Source: CAWHPS01 sp963831235
GTDB lineage: Bacteria; Fibrobacterota; OXYB2-FULL-49-7; JAEUSG01
Assembly: GCA_963831235.1 (NCBI GenBank)
Contig: CAWHPS010000027.1
Coordinates: 62,001 to 126,000 of the forward strand
Reading direction: 5' to 3'
DNA length: 64,000 bases
Below the pieces are notes generated by a model. That model searched no databases. It worked only from the letters and a program-made list of their open reading frames with translations, and was not told where the DNA came from. Numbering within the stretch: position 1 is the first letter of the stretch; the number at the start of each line of letters is the position of its first letter. Below, piece by piece: positions 17,317-27,573 of the stretch. A program made the translations under genes and the position numbers.

Positions 17317-18360
17317 TTACCTTCTTTTCTGCCAACGAGCTGCCTTCCCTCTGCCAATCGCTTTAATAAGCCCATTATCCCGCAGGTCGCGGAGTATTTT
17401 TCTTACCATGTCACGGCTTACATTGGGGCAGCTTTTTTCAACGTCAGAGATGCCGAACGGCATAACAAAACGAGTTATGGAAGCAATGACCTGGTCTGTT
17501 TTCGACCCTTTTCCACGGATTAAACCCACGTTGTTTTCAAATTCCTTGTATGCGCGAATAAGCATGCCGTAGAAATATGACAACCAAGGGAGGACATCAT
17601 GCCGGGCTTCATGCCAAGCAACGGAAGAATGCCGGAGTGATTCATAATACCCTTCTTTTGACTCCTCAATGATTCTTTCAAGACTCAGGTATTTGCCGAC
17701 ACCATAACCCGCCTTATACAGCAATAGCAGGGTCAATAGTCTCCCGATGCGTCCGTTGCCGTCTGTAAAGGGATGAATACAGAGGAAATCAAGAATAAAC
17801 AGCGGTATCAGAATCAAGGGGTCGTACGCTTCTTTTTCGATTGATTCATTATAGAAGGATACAAGATCTGCAACATAACCCGGGGTCTCAAAAGCCGAAA
17901 CAGGTTTAAACCGAACATGCCGGGTTCCATCGGGCCGGATTTCTACGATTTCATTCTCACCTGCTTTCCAGTTTCCGGACTTCTGGGTCCCATAGCGGAA
18001 AAGCATTGAATGGAATTGAAGTATTACATTTTCCGTAACCGGTATGTCTGAACTGGACTGATGTATCAAATTAAGCACATCCCTGTATCCGGCAATTTCC
18101 TGTTCTGGCCGGTTGCGCGGCGCGGCGTTCGCTTTCACTATGGCTGATATCCGTTTTTCAGAAGCTACTACGCCTTCAATCCTATTTGAGGACTGGGTGC
18201 TCTGGATGATGGCGTTTTCAAGAAGCTTTCCCAAGGCTTCGGGAGATTGTTTTTTATAGAGCTCCTCCCTGCCTTTGAATTCGCCAAGGGCACGAAGCTG
18301 TTGGGTTGATGCTGGAGAAAAACGAAGATTGCTCAGAAAATCATGTGTAAATGATCGCAT
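17317..18360 (-). CDS. Fic-domain AMPylase-type protein with winged-helix C-terminus, inside the hsd operon
   Basis: 347 residues. The Fic catalytic motif HPFTDGNGRIGR is complete at 196-207. An inhibitory helix motif SNRIEG (58-63, S-x-x-x-E-G) lies N-terminal, making it a class II Fic protein whose AMP-transfer activity is held off until the Glu is displaced. Residues about 290-347 look like a winged helix (VSRDMVRKILRDLRDNGLI, then a basic tail), suggesting DNA binding. It starts three bases after the hsdR stop, and its stop lies just before the operator cluster. Fic genes of this kind recur in type I restriction loci; the target is unknown. It may modify Hsd proteins or act as the operon regulator. 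Confidence 0.85.
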   Translation of the reverse strand: MRSFTHDFLSNLRFSPASTQQLRALGEFKGREELYKKQSPEALGKLLENAIIQSTQSSNRIEGVVASEKRISAIVKANAAPRNRPEQEIAGYRDVLNLIHQSSSDIPVTENVILQFHSMLFRYGTQKSGNWKAGENEIVEIRPDGTRHVRFKPVSAFETPGYVADLVSFYNESIEKEAYDPLILIPLFILDFLCIHPFTDGNGRIGRLLTLLLLYKAGYGVGKYLSLERIIEESKEGYYESLRHSSVAWHEARHDVLPWLSYFYGMLIRAYKEFENNVGLIRGKGSKTDQVIASITRFVMPFGISDVEKSCPNVSRDMVRKILRDLRDNGLIKAIGRGKAARWQKRR

Positions 18361-18363
18361 AAT

Positions 18364-21162
18364 TCAGACCGTTATATTGTTGAATAAACTTATTATTTCC
18401 TTTAATTCATCTTCGGAAAAAAGCTTGAGTGCAGCCTCTTCGCCGAATTGAGTAAACGGCGGGTCAAAAAGGTCCGCGTATTCAATATGTTTTTTCTTTG
18501 CAAACACGTTTTTAATTGTCCGCAAAAAACGTATCTGATCAGCGGAAAGCGGGTGCGTGTTGTTCCGCTCAACAACATAAGTCTGAAAGGATTCGTTGAC
18601 AAGGGCCTCCGGATCTGGGAATTTATAAAGGCCCAAAATGCTTTTAATGAATTGAATGAACGTACCGTAAGGCTGGGTAAAGGCCTTGCGCAGATTTTCC
18701 TCGGTTACAAACAATTCTGGACCGTTCAAGGTGTCCTCAATATCAGCCAAATCCTTATCGGAAATGGGCGCACCCGCTTTTATTTTCTTAAGCGCGGGAT
18801 GTTTTTCCGCAAGTTCCAGTATCTTTTTTTCCACCTTCTCCCGGTAGGTCTTGACATATTCACCTTCTCCATTGGGTCCGAACTCAATCCAGGCGCGTTC
18901 TGCTACAAGATCGTCCAAGTCAAGCTCAAGTATCTCGCGTTCTTCGGAAAGTTTATGTCGCATCAATGGCGCAAGATCATTTTTTAACCTTTCGCATGCG
19001 TCATAATCAAGACTGTCCCAATAGACCCCGTCAATTACGGACCGGATCAGCGTCTCCTGTCGTTTGATTGCCTGAAGGTTCATGGGGAGTTTCCTACAAT
19101 CCCGGGCGATCTCCTTTTTGCATCGCTCCATTTCTTCCCTTTGCCCTTTCAGTAAAGCGAATCCGAGTTTTTCTGCTTCATTAATAAACGATTCTTCGGA
19201 AATTGAGCAGTCACTTTTGAACTTAAGAAGAGGAGCTATTTGCTTATCGAGAAAAGCCCGTGATTGATCATCGAAATCCTCCCAGACTGCGGAAGAAAGC
19301 GCTTTGTCGATGTGTTTGCGGTTTTCTTTTATTGTAATGGAGTTTTCAGGAAGGGCTTTAATATCGGCGATTAACTCGCATTTGACCGATTCCCATCGGG
19401 CTAGGTCTTTTCCATCCAGGAAGTACGCGGCTTTCGCAAGCCTCAACTTGAAAATCTTGATGGGCAGGGGTGTTACCGCCGGTGGCGGGTCACCATCCGG
19501 TTTTTCACCGAAATATTCAAAATTGCCCCAGTGGTCAATGATCAGGAACCGTTCTTTTTGCACACACCAGGGTTTACGGACTGCAATATCTGTATTCAGC
19601 TTTCGGGTACCACGGCCGATCATCTGCCAGAATTTAATTTTACTGAACACAGGTTTGGCAAATACCAGGTTTACAATTTCATGCACATCAATGCCGGTAT
19701 CAAGCATATCCACGGAAATGGCAATGCGCGGCCAGCTCTCATTTTTAAAATTCTCGATTAGCTTAAGGGGCCGTTCCATTTTGGAATCAATGATTTCAGC
19801 AAGCCTGCCTTTGTATTCGGGATAGAGGCGGTTAATAATTTCCCAAAGTCGTTTTGCATGGTCGTGGGAAACCGCGAATATTATGGACTTTCCCGGAACC
19901 ACACCCGAACCATCTTTAATACACACATCCATGAATTCACGGATCAACGATTCGTTTGTCCCGGCATTGGTCACCTTTTTTTCAAGGTCCGTTCCCTCGA
20001 AATTCATCTCATCAGGTGAAAGTCCTTGCTCCGTTAACTGTTGCCGTAAGTTTTCCGGCAGATCCTTGCCTTTGATCCCTTTTATCTGGAAACGGGTTTG
20101 AGCGGCATAAGCCGGTCTGAAATCAACCAGACATTTGTCTTTTATGGCCTGTTCATAAGGATAGGAAAAAACAGGGCGGTTTCCCTCGCATTCGAAAAAA
20201 CGAAAGGTATCGCGTTCCACAAATTCAGCTGGCGTGGCGGTCAGGCCTATCTGCACTGCATGAAAATAGCTCAATACGTCGCGCCATTTGTTATAAATTG
20301 ACCGGTGGCATTCATCCGCTATGATAAGGTCGAAAAATGCCGGGGAAATGGTGTTAAAACACTCCATCATGGTTTGTATGGTGGCTGTGTAGAGGCGGCA
20401 TGAGGAGTCCACCTTACCCGCCCTGATGTACAAACGCGATTCCTCCGGCAGGTGCTGCTTAAAGCCATCCTTGAAGGCTTGTACCGCTAGTGCCTCGCGA
20501 TCAACCAGGAACAGAACGCGCTGCGCCCAGCCTGCTCGAATCAATATGTCAATAAGCGCCATTGCTGTTCGGGTCTTGCCTGTACCCGTGGCCATGACAA
20601 GCAGAAACTTCCTTCTGTTTTTTCGAAGTTCGGCGCTTATCCTTTTAATGGCTTCGATCTGATAGTCCCTGTTGACAATTGAGTCTTTAATGGGGGTTTT
20701 GTTCAGCTCTTGACGATGTCCATTCTGGAAGCGGATACGTTCCATGTCTTCACGTGTAAAAAAACCATGCACCATAACAGGCGCCATGCGCTCGCGATTC
20801 CAGAACCAGATTTCATAACCGTTGGTAAGAAAGATAAGGGGTTTCTTGCCGAAAGCCTTGATTATTCCGTCCGCATAATCCTCGGCCTGCTGCTTTCCTG
20901 CAATAGGATCTTTTGAAGTGCGTTTGGCTTCTACTATGGCAAGAGGGTCTCCAGCCCTGTCCAATAACAGGTAATCGGAAAATCCAGAAGAAGCGCCATC
21001 ATTTTTTTTACGGGTAATTTTGTACTGCCCTGATCCGGTCCCTGCGATTTCAAACTCTTCTATTACTTGTGAACAATCCTTGACATGCCATTCAGCTTTT
21101 TCAAGCAGCATATCAATAATCTTCTTACGGGTTTGGGCTTCTGTGGGTTGTTCGGCACGCAT
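18364..21162 (-). CDS. hsdR: Type I restriction enzyme motor/nuclease subunit HsdR
   Basis: 932 residues, first gene of the restriction operon. The N-terminus carries the PD-ExK nuclease (Asp63, Glu78-Ala-Lys80 in IVEAKR). The SF2 translocase follows: VMATGTGKTRTA (motif I, about 189-200), ADECHRS (motif II, DECH), GLTATPAE (motif III) and MIGRGTRK (motif VI). The C-terminal 300 residues are the helical region that docks on the HsdM2-HsdS core. It translocates unmodified DNA and cleaves it at a distance. No strong ribosome site is visible at the ATG at 21162. Confidence 0.92.
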   Translation of the reverse strand: MRAEQPTEAQTRKKIIDMLLEKAEWHVKDCSQVIEEFEIAGTGSGQYKITRKKNDGASSGFSDYLLLDRAGDPLAIVEAKRTSKDPIAGKQQAEDYADGIIKAFGKKPLIFLTNGYEIWFWNRERMAPVMVHGFFTREDMERIRFQNGHRQELNKTPIKDSIVNRDYQIEAIKRISAELRKNRRKFLLVMATGTGKTRTAMALIDILIRAGWAQRVLFLVDREALAVQAFKDGFKQHLPEESRLYIRAGKVDSSCRLYTATIQTMMECFNTISPAFFDLIIADECHRSIYNKWRDVLSYFHAVQIGLTATPAEFVERDTFRFFECEGNRPVFSYPYEQAIKDKCLVDFRPAYAAQTRFQIKGIKGKDLPENLRQQLTEQGLSPDEMNFEGTDLEKKVTNAGTNESLIREFMDVCIKDGSGVVPGKSIIFAVSHDHAKRLWEIINRLYPEYKGRLAEIIDSKMERPLKLIENFKNESWPRIAISVDMLDTGIDVHEIVNLVFAKPVFSKIKFWQMIGRGTRKLNTDIAVRKPWCVQKERFLIIDHWGNFEYFGEKPDGDPPPAVTPLPIKIFKLRLAKAAYFLDGKDLARWESVKCELIADIKALPENSITIKENRKHIDKALSSAVWEDFDDQSRAFLDKQIAPLLKFKSDCSISEESFINEAEKLGFALLKGQREEMERCKKEIARDCRKLPMNLQAIKRQETLIRSVIDGVYWDSLDYDACERLKNDLAPLMRHKLSEEREILELDLDDLVAERAWIEFGPNGEGEYVKTYREKVEKKILELAEKHPALKKIKAGAPISDKDLADIEDTLNGPELFVTEENLRKAFTQPYGTFIQFIKSILGLYKFPDPEALVNESFQTYVVERNNTHPLSADQIRFLRTIKNVFAKKKHIEYADLFDPPFTQFGEEAALKLFSEDELKEIISLFNNITV

Positions 21163-21394
21163 ATTTCGTCAGTTGGTGATTAACAGATCATTAGTAAATA
21201 ATTTGGTCTATGGTTATTGGTGAAATTGGATGGCTAAAAACCGGCGCACACTTCACCGGAAACAATTTTATTTTCTATTAAACCATCCTTAAATACTACC
21301 GCGTTAAGAAGATAGCCCCTCAAAGACTCTGAATTCAAGGAGAAAAATTTAACTCCAGAACCGGTCTGATTGAATAATCGTATGTTCAGGGTAC

Positions 21395-23758
21395 TTATTT
21401 CACAAGCTGGACCTTACGGACATAAGTGGAACGATCCAGCGTGACCTGCACGAGGTAAACACCGGCTGCCACTCGTCGTTTGGAGGCGTCAGCGCCATCC
21501 CACGCAATGACCTTGGTCCCGGCGGGCATGGGGCCGCGGCTGAGTTCGCATACTCGCTTACCACGCATGTCAAATACCTCGACGCGGCATTCCAAGGCAG
21601 GTATGGGCAGATTAAGTAAAAACACTGTACGTGCAGTAAAAGGATTCGGTGAAACGGAAAACGAAAATCGAGGGACGTTTATAGCAACCTTTTCCCGGGC
21701 GTTCATGAGCCCTTCGAAGCGGAACATGTTGTCCGCCTGTTTCCGGAAGGTCGCAATATAGGCGCCTATGGACACCTGCTTGATGCTATCGGTATTCGTT
21801 GACAATATCGGATCATCCGGAAAACCTGTCTCTGTTTCGTTACCGGCAAAGAGCACATTCACATAAACGATGCGGCCCGCGGAACGCTGCGGGATCTCGA
21901 TGCGCCACGAGCCTGTGTGAAGCGCTGCCTGAAACTTCGGGTCAATAAGGAACGAATCATAAACAGCGCCGACAGGCACACGGTTCGCACCCGCAAACCA
22001 GTACTCCTTTCCAACGCCCCCTACAGTCTCGATAACCGGCAGCACGGGTAAAAGCGTCTTTTGCCAGAGTTTGACGTTGTTCGTGATAGTTACGAGCGAG
22101 CCGTTCACATAAGGCATGTTCACGGAGTGCAGGAGATATTTGACCGTGTCTGACGCTGAAAGAATGTCGTCGAAAACGATCAGGTATGTTTTGTTGATAA
22201 AAAGCAGGTGCCTGCGGTAAGTGCTGACCTGGGAAGACCTCCAGGCAGCCGTGACATCAGAATAGATGTAGTCGTAGGAAGGGTTTACTTCAAAGTCAAG
22301 TATGTCTCCTGTTTCGAGCCCATAGTTAAGCCGGAATCGATTAAACGAAGCAGTGTCGGGGGATACCTGGTAGGATGGTTTCCGCTGCTGGTAACCGGGA
22401 CCGAATATTACGGTGTTAGTTGAAACAGCCTGCCGGTAATAGTTGTTGTGATGGTCGTCGCCGAATGTGAAGCAGGCGCCGCCGTGAATAGCGAGTGGTC
22501 TGCCGCGATCGATGGTGAAGGATCCTTGAGTGTAGTTGCCGTGATCTTCGAGGTGATCACCGCAACGGTAGAAGATGGAGAGATCATCATCAGCCCAGCC
22601 GCTCCGGAGAAAGCAGTAGCCAAGACCGAGCGGGCCGAACACCTTTGCTGTAGGAAGCGATGAAAAGTCCGTCATCGGCGCGGCAGGGTCTTTGAATACA
22701 AGGTAAGCATAAGGCCGGGCGCTTTCAGTCACATTTTCGCAATTGACACCCACATTGCAATCAAGCGTGATCCCAGCGTCAAACGCACCTAGTTCGCCAT
22801 CCGGATAAGCGCGCTCCGCCATGGCCGCCATGACTCGTGCCTGAGGACCAAGCCTTATCCACTGTGGCCACATATCATCTTCCTTGAGCCAGGTTTGCTG
22901 ATTGAGGTTCGATGCATAGATCATATAATGACCGCGATCCCTCAGCCAGGGAAAGGACAGGCTGCCATCTTCCGCAAAAAGATCCAGGTTCGCTGCGCTT
23001 TTTAAAGCGTGAAGAGCACAGAGGATGTCGAAATAGGCGTGGTAGCCGTGATACCCGAATCCACCTGTTAGCGCGCCACCCGAAAGCGCGTTGGCTGGCA
23101 CGACCACGCTGTCCCAGAAGTTTAGAACCTGGGTAAGATATCCGTTGGCAGCGGCGTCTTCGCCTTTCAGCGCAAGACCGATCAAGGTAAGCCCTTTCAG
23201 GCAGCCATAAGTGCGTGAGTGGTAAAGATGGTATGAGGATGTCCATGCGCCGAAAGTAGTATCATAGCGCTTAGTTGTCAGATATTGTATGATGGAGCCC
23301 GCCATATTCTTCATGTTCGTCTTAAGCGTCGCTTTGTCGGACGCTGAGAGCTCTGGAAAGAGCCAGTCGTATAAGACCGCTACATCGCCCATCATCTCAG
23401 TTTCACTTGAATTGTCCATGCCCGTAAGCGCCAATTCACGGGCCTGCGTAAGCGCCGAATCACGGTATAAGGGGTTGTCTGTCAGAAAGTAAAGGGCGCA
23501 GAGATCAAGGATGTTGGTGGTCTTGTCGCCTGAAGGGGACGAGGCGTGAAGATGTGCCACGGTCTCCGCGAAACGGGGATCAGCGCCTCGAGCTTTGAGT
23601 TCGGCCAAAGAAAGCCCGTTGTTCCAGGTAGTGGAACGGAGAAAAATGCGGGGATGGCCGGAAATAACGGTATATGTGCGAGCTGCGGAAATAGGCGTCA
23701 ACAACAGAAAAATAGAGACAAGAAGGGCCTGAGCCATTTTTATGTAATGTGATGTCAT
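21395..23758 (-). CDS. Secreted heparinase II/III-like polysaccharide lyase with T9SS-type sorting domain
   Basis: 787 residues from ATG 23758, supported by AGGAGA seven bases upstream. A signal peptide (about 1-26, ending ISAA) is followed by an alpha/alpha-toroid region and then a beta-sandwich containing DHGNYTQGSFTIDRGRPLAIHGG and DDHHNNYYRQAVSTNTV, features of heparinase II/III-type lyases. The last 85 residues (SVSPNPFTARTVF, VEVFDMRGKRV, AAGVYLVQVTL, RKVQLVK) form a FlgD-like/type A sorting domain used for T9SS export. The protein would cleave an acidic polysaccharide outside the cell. It follows the restriction operon but is not part of it: 232 bases separate them. Confidence 0.75.
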   Translation of the reverse strand: MTSHYIKMAQALLVSIFLLLTPISAARTYTVISGHPRIFLRSTTWNNGLSLAELKARGADPRFAETVAHLHASSPSGDKTTNILDLCALYFLTDNPLYRDSALTQARELALTGMDNSSETEMMGDVAVLYDWLFPELSASDKATLKTNMKNMAGSIIQYLTTKRYDTTFGAWTSSYHLYHSRTYGCLKGLTLIGLALKGEDAAANGYLTQVLNFWDSVVVPANALSGGALTGGFGYHGYHAYFDILCALHALKSAANLDLFAEDGSLSFPWLRDRGHYMIYASNLNQQTWLKEDDMWPQWIRLGPQARVMAAMAERAYPDGELGAFDAGITLDCNVGVNCENVTESARPYAYLVFKDPAAPMTDFSSLPTAKVFGPLGLGYCFLRSGWADDDLSIFYRCGDHLEDHGNYTQGSFTIDRGRPLAIHGGACFTFGDDHHNNYYRQAVSTNTVIFGPGYQQRKPSYQVSPDTASFNRFRLNYGLETGDILDFEVNPSYDYIYSDVTAAWRSSQVSTYRRHLLFINKTYLIVFDDILSASDTVKYLLHSVNMPYVNGSLVTITNNVKLWQKTLLPVLPVIETVGGVGKEYWFAGANRVPVGAVYDSFLIDPKFQAALHTGSWRIEIPQRSAGRIVYVNVLFAGNETETGFPDDPILSTNTDSIKQVSIGAYIATFRKQADNMFRFEGLMNAREKVAINVPRFSFSVSPNPFTARTVFLLNLPIPALECRVEVFDMRGKRVCELSRGPMPAGTKVIAWDGADASKRRVAAGVYLVQVTLDRSTYVRKVQLVK

Positions 23759-23946
23759 CCTGTCTCCTGTATGCTTTTAAAATAGATAGTGGTCATCAGG
23801 CCTGAAAAGAGAAAATATGCCTTCTAAACAAATTATGCTGTCTGAATTACTGTCTCTTTATTAAACCAGGCTTTTCACTTGAATTATAGGGTATTAAGCC
23901 TATATTTTCATTAAGGGATGTTAAATCTCCGTAAAGCAAGGTTTAT

Positions 23947-24864
23947 ATGGATGGTAATGATAAAACATTTCAGGGTATAAATATTTACTGCCCTCTATGC
24001 AGGGAACAATATTTTCCAATTCATACAGCCCATATAAGGCTCAGGCATTCAAAGAACGTACTTAATATCGCTTATTGTGGAAACTGCACGTTGTCTTATG
24101 CCATCAATTCCGAATCGTGCGATGCCCTGATTTATTTAAATGATTATTCCGTATGGGGTGAATCCCACGAGCATGTGCAAACGAGAATCGGGAGGGCCAA
24201 ATTGCATCATTTTCAAAGAATTTTTAATAAGATATGCCGCCATATTAATCCGACAAAAGGGAAAAGCCTCCTTGATATTGGTACAGGGTGCGGATATATG
24301 CTTGATGCGGCCCGGGAAATTGGTATTGATGGTTATGGCATTGAAATTTCCGAATATGCGGCAAAGCAGGCATCCATAAAACATCCAGGGCATATTGTAA
24401 ATGGAACGCTTAAAACAACAAATTATGATAAGGAAAAATTTGATATGGTTTCCGCAACCGATGTCCTGGAACATATACTTGAGCCAGTAACCTTTACCCA
24501 TACAGTAAGGAAAATATTGAAACCACACGGCCATCTGCTGCTTACAGTACCCAATATAGGCTCTTTCACAAAGAGAGTGATGGGGAAACACTGGTTTCAT
24601 TATAAAGAGGAACATGTAACTTACTGGAATCGCAAGTCTCTTGACTTTTTAATGGAACAGGCAGGATTTAAAATTGTTCATTTAAGTTTAAATATGAAGT
24701 ATCTGAATCTGACATACTATGTTCATTATATTAAAAAGTATCCGGTTCCCGGATTCAGATTTTTATCTGATATTATTTTTAAGACCCTGCCAGGCTTTGT
24801 CCTTGACAAACCATTCCCAAACATCATAACTGGTGAAATATTATTATTGGCAAGAAAAATTTAA
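23947..24864 (+). CDS. Class I SAM-dependent methyltransferase with N-terminal zinc-finger-like segment
   Basis: 305 residues. The first 50 carry CPLC and CGNC pairs (zinc-finger-like), and about 105-200 is a Rossmann methyltransferase core: LLDIGTGCGYML (motif I), GYGIEIS (motif II acidic), DMVSATDVLEHI and LLLTVPNIGSF. Proteins with this pattern are common in surface-polysaccharide and secondary-metabolite clusters, where they methylate sugars. Its stop overlaps the start of a GT39-like membrane protein by one base, so both probably serve envelope glycan or lipid modification. Confidence 0.75.
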   Translation: MDGNDKTFQGINIYCPLCREQYFPIHTAHIRLRHSKNVLNIAYCGNCTLSYAINSESCDALIYLNDYSVWGESHEHVQTRIGRAKLHHFQRIFNKICRHINPTKGKSLLDIGTGCGYMLDAAREIGIDGYGIEISEYAAKQASIKHPGHIVNGTLKTTNYDKEKFDMVSATDVLEHILEPVTFTHTVRKILKPHGHLLLTVPNIGSFTKRVMGKHWFHYKEEHVTYWNRKSLDFLMEQAGFKIVHLSLNMKYLNLTYYVHYIKKYPVPGFRFLSDIIFKTLPGFVLDKPFPNIITGEILLLARKI

Positions 24865-26423
24865 TGATGCAATTAAAGTACCTGGTTATTTCATATTTCC
24901 ATGATCGTAAAAAGACCCTGTATTTGTCGGCATTTATAATCATCCTTTTGGCTGCCATTATTATAAGGGCTAATGTAATTTATAAACACCGTTTCCCGGG
25001 CGGGGATGAAGGTTCATGGATAAGAATGGCCGATAATTTTCCAGGCAAATGGTTCCTTCAAAGCAATGTTGTACAGCATGATCTTTATTCAAAACATATT
25101 CTGCCCCATCCGGAAGACAATAGATCAATCTTATTTCCAATCCTGATGGCCATACTGAATCTTCTGGTTTCTGACACATTTTTATCGGGTCAATGTATTT
25201 CTTTTTTATCCTTTCTTTTGCTTTGCCTTTTTATAGGACTCTATTTCGAAAGGATAATCGGGAGGATGGCAAGCATAATAACCCTCTTATTGCTATCTTT
25301 CAGCCCTTTGATGGTGGAATACTCTACTCAAGTATATCCGGACATCCTTATGGCAATCGGTTTCTTTTTTATTCTATTATATGTGCCTAAAAGCACTGAA
25401 TCAACAAGGAATGCATTTGGAGGCGGGCTTTTTCTTGGCCTTTTGTTTCTGCTGAAAAATACCGCCATCTTTCTTCTTCCTGTATTTGCAATTTATTTTT
25501 GGAAAGCACGGAAAGGTGATAAATTAATATTACGAATTATATGTTTTTTATTTCCATTCTTATGCTGTTCCGTTCCATGGATAATAAGAAATATCATCTT
25601 ATTCCATTCACCATTGTTCCAATTTACCAATTATGCACTATTCATTGATAATATACACGATCTTTTTAAAGTCGGGATTCAAACACCTACATTCCAATCA
25701 TATTTTGATAATCATGGTCTTGTTTTTATTTTTTTGAAAAGACCATTTCTTGGCTTTCTTGCAATGCTCAGGAAATTTCCATATTTTGACAGCTATTTGA
25801 GTTTGATTATCCTGCCTTTTTCCATTGCAGGCATAAAATACATTAAACCGAATGCCAGGCTTTATATGCCCCCGCTCTTATTTTCATTTTTTTTATTACC
25901 GCCTATTTCATCATTTGCTTATGTTGGTTGGGTACACAGATACGTATTGGTTTATTATATTTGGCTTTACATAATGGCTGGAATAGGGGCCAAGGTCATT
26001 TTTGATTTATTCAAGCATAAAATATTTGCCTATGGTTTTATTATAACTATAACCCTGGTTTTTCTTTCGCCGACCATTTATCCTTGTGAGTTTTATTTGT
26101 CAGGCCGCGGAAACGAACATCAGCGTGAAATGTCAGCCAGGGAAATTATCAGTGAAGCAAAAGGTTATGTGCCTGATTCAGTTGCAGTAATCAGTTCCTT
26201 CCTGGAGGGTTTTTACACGATTCATAATATGAAGACCGTTAATCTTCTTAATTTTGACAAATGGGAAGATATTGAAGCCATATTAAACAGCTATAATGTA
26301 CAGTTCGCACTTCTGGAAACCAAAACTGATGAGAAATTCATTTCTCTATTTCAATTAAGCGGTAAGAAGAACTTGATATTCATATCAGAAAGCGGGCCTT
26401 TTTCCTTTTATAAGATTAAATAA
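24864..26423 (+). CDS. Membrane glycosyltransferase of the GT39/ArnT-like (PMT) type
   Basis: 519 residues with about ten to twelve hydrophobic segments. The first periplasmic loop after helix 1 contains FPGGDEGSWIRMA, with the acidic pair typical of GT-C enzymes that use polyprenyl-phosphate sugars. Start ATG 24864 overlaps the preceding methyltransferase stop (TAATG); a second ATG follows immediately. It likely transfers a sugar to lipid A, a protein or another envelope acceptor on the periplasmic side. The donor and acceptor are unknown. Confidence 0.65.
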   Translation: MMQLKYLVISYFHDRKKTLYLSAFIIILLAAIIIRANVIYKHRFPGGDEGSWIRMADNFPGKWFLQSNVVQHDLYSKHILPHPEDNRSILFPILMAILNLLVSDTFLSGQCISFLSFLLLCLFIGLYFERIIGRMASIITLLLLSFSPLMVEYSTQVYPDILMAIGFFFILLYVPKSTESTRNAFGGGLFLGLLFLLKNTAIFLLPVFAIYFWKARKGDKLILRIICFLFPFLCCSVPWIIRNIILFHSPLFQFTNYALFIDNIHDLFKVGIQTPTFQSYFDNHGLVFIFLKRPFLGFLAMLRKFPYFDSYLSLIILPFSIAGIKYIKPNARLYMPPLLFSFFLLPPISSFAYVGWVHRYVLVYYIWLYIMAGIGAKVIFDLFKHKIFAYGFIITITLVFLSPTIYPCEFYLSGRGNEHQREMSAREIISEAKGYVPDSVAVISSFLEGFYTIHNMKTVNLLNFDKWEDIEAILNSYNVQFALLETKTDEKFISLFQLSGKKNLIFISESGPFSFYKIK

Positions 26424-26595
26424 TCTGAATATTCCAGGGATAAAATCCTCAAGAACTCAGGTCTCATTTATTAATACTTGACACACATCCGCCATCAGAC
26501 ATTTTCTAATTCTTTTATTTTTAAGAATATGATTATTAAAAACAAGAATGGTTTTTATTTAAAAGTCTCCTAAAAAAACATAATGCTTGATTTTC

Positions 26596-26624
26596 TTGAC
26601 AAAAACAATGACAAAACGATAAAT
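26596..26624 (+). promoter_or_regulatory. Candidate promoter of the UbiA-radical SAM pair
   Basis: A perfect TTGACA at 26596-26601, then a 16-17-base spacer and GATAAA/ATAAAT at 26618-26624, about 57 bases before the ATG at 26681. The 257-base gap it lies in is A+T-rich and otherwise featureless. Confidence 0.4.
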
Positions 26625-26680
26625 GCGAATGGAACAAAATTTGCTACTAAAAAAACAAGAATGAAAACAAAAGTCGTATT

Positions 26681-27559
26681 ATGTCATTTGTAAAATCCCA
26701 GATGAATCTTTGGCCGCTAATTATAGTGGTATATCTGTCCATAACTGGGCTACTTTGTGTTCTCTCCGCACAATTTTATATGGGCGTAAAGCCGAATCCC
26801 ATTATCGGGGCTATATGTGTTGGAATTATTTTTGGTATATATATATTAAATCGATACACAGACTCACTCGAGGACTTTACAAATGATATCCATAGATATA
26901 TGTTCTTCAGCAAGCGCAAGTTCTTGTTTTTACTTGGAATCATTGCAATTGCCTTTTCTATTCTAACCCTTCTAATTCTTGAAAAACTTAATTATTATCA
27001 CCTGCTTTTAATAGGCCTTGGGATCACTTATTCTTTTAAACTTATCCCCTGGGTCAGTAAAAACAAACTTGTCTTTTATCGCTTAAAGGAAATTCCTTTT
27101 ATTAAAAATGTTGTTGTTGCAGTTGCTTGGGGATTATCGATTTTCATGATTCCAATAAGTTTCGCAGACCATCTTGTTAAGGAAACATCATATATCAATT
27201 TATTATGCATTAGTTGCATAATACTTGTACTTAATAATACTGTTTTCGGCGACATAAGAGACCTTAACGGAGATTTAATCGCAAAAACAAAGACGCTTCC
27301 TGTTCTTTGGGGTGCTAGAAAATGTTTTTTCCTGCTTTTTGCAATCGATTTCTGCTGGCTCCTTACAATATTGATTGTAAACCATTTCAGTCCGGTTGAT
27401 CCAATGCATTTTATTTTTCTTGTGTCAGTTGCGCTTTTCCCGCTTGTTTATATTTTGCCTTATATTTTTAAAATCATGTCAACTACCCAAATCTCATTCT
27501 TAAGCGAATCTGATTTACTCTTTTTTGCAGTGGGGCTATTTGCACTAAAGGTTTTATAA
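26681..27559 (+). CDS. UbiA-family membrane prenyltransferase
   Basis: 292 residues, eight or nine hydrophobic helices. Both aspartate motifs of the UbiA superfamily are recognisable: NRYTDSLED (57-65) and DIRDLNGD (191-198), which bind the Mg-diphosphate of a prenyl donor. The first lacks the ND-x-x-D form in full, so the subfamily is uncertain. UbiA members prenylate aromatic rings, haem, glycerol phosphates or sugars. It is followed after 14 bases by a B12-binding radical SAM protein, suggesting a two-step route to a modified prenyl lipid or quinone; that link is inference. Confidence 0.7.
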   Translation: MSFVKSQMNLWPLIIVVYLSITGLLCVLSAQFYMGVKPNPIIGAICVGIIFGIYILNRYTDSLEDFTNDIHRYMFFSKRKFLFLLGIIAIAFSILTLLILEKLNYYHLLLIGLGITYSFKLIPWVSKNKLVFYRLKEIPFIKNVVVAVAWGLSIFMIPISFADHLVKETSYINLLCISCIILVLNNTVFGDIRDLNGDLIAKTKTLPVLWGARKCFFLLFAIDFCWLLTILIVNHFSPVDPMHFIFLVSVALFPLVYILPYIFKIMSTTQISFLSESDLLFFAVGLFALKVL

Positions 27560-27573
27560 CTTCCATATAGTTT

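Noticed and set aside
23300..23758. Open frames on the plus strand inside the heparinase gene
   Set aside because: Shadows of a minus-strand gene with signal peptide, ribosome site and conserved motifs.
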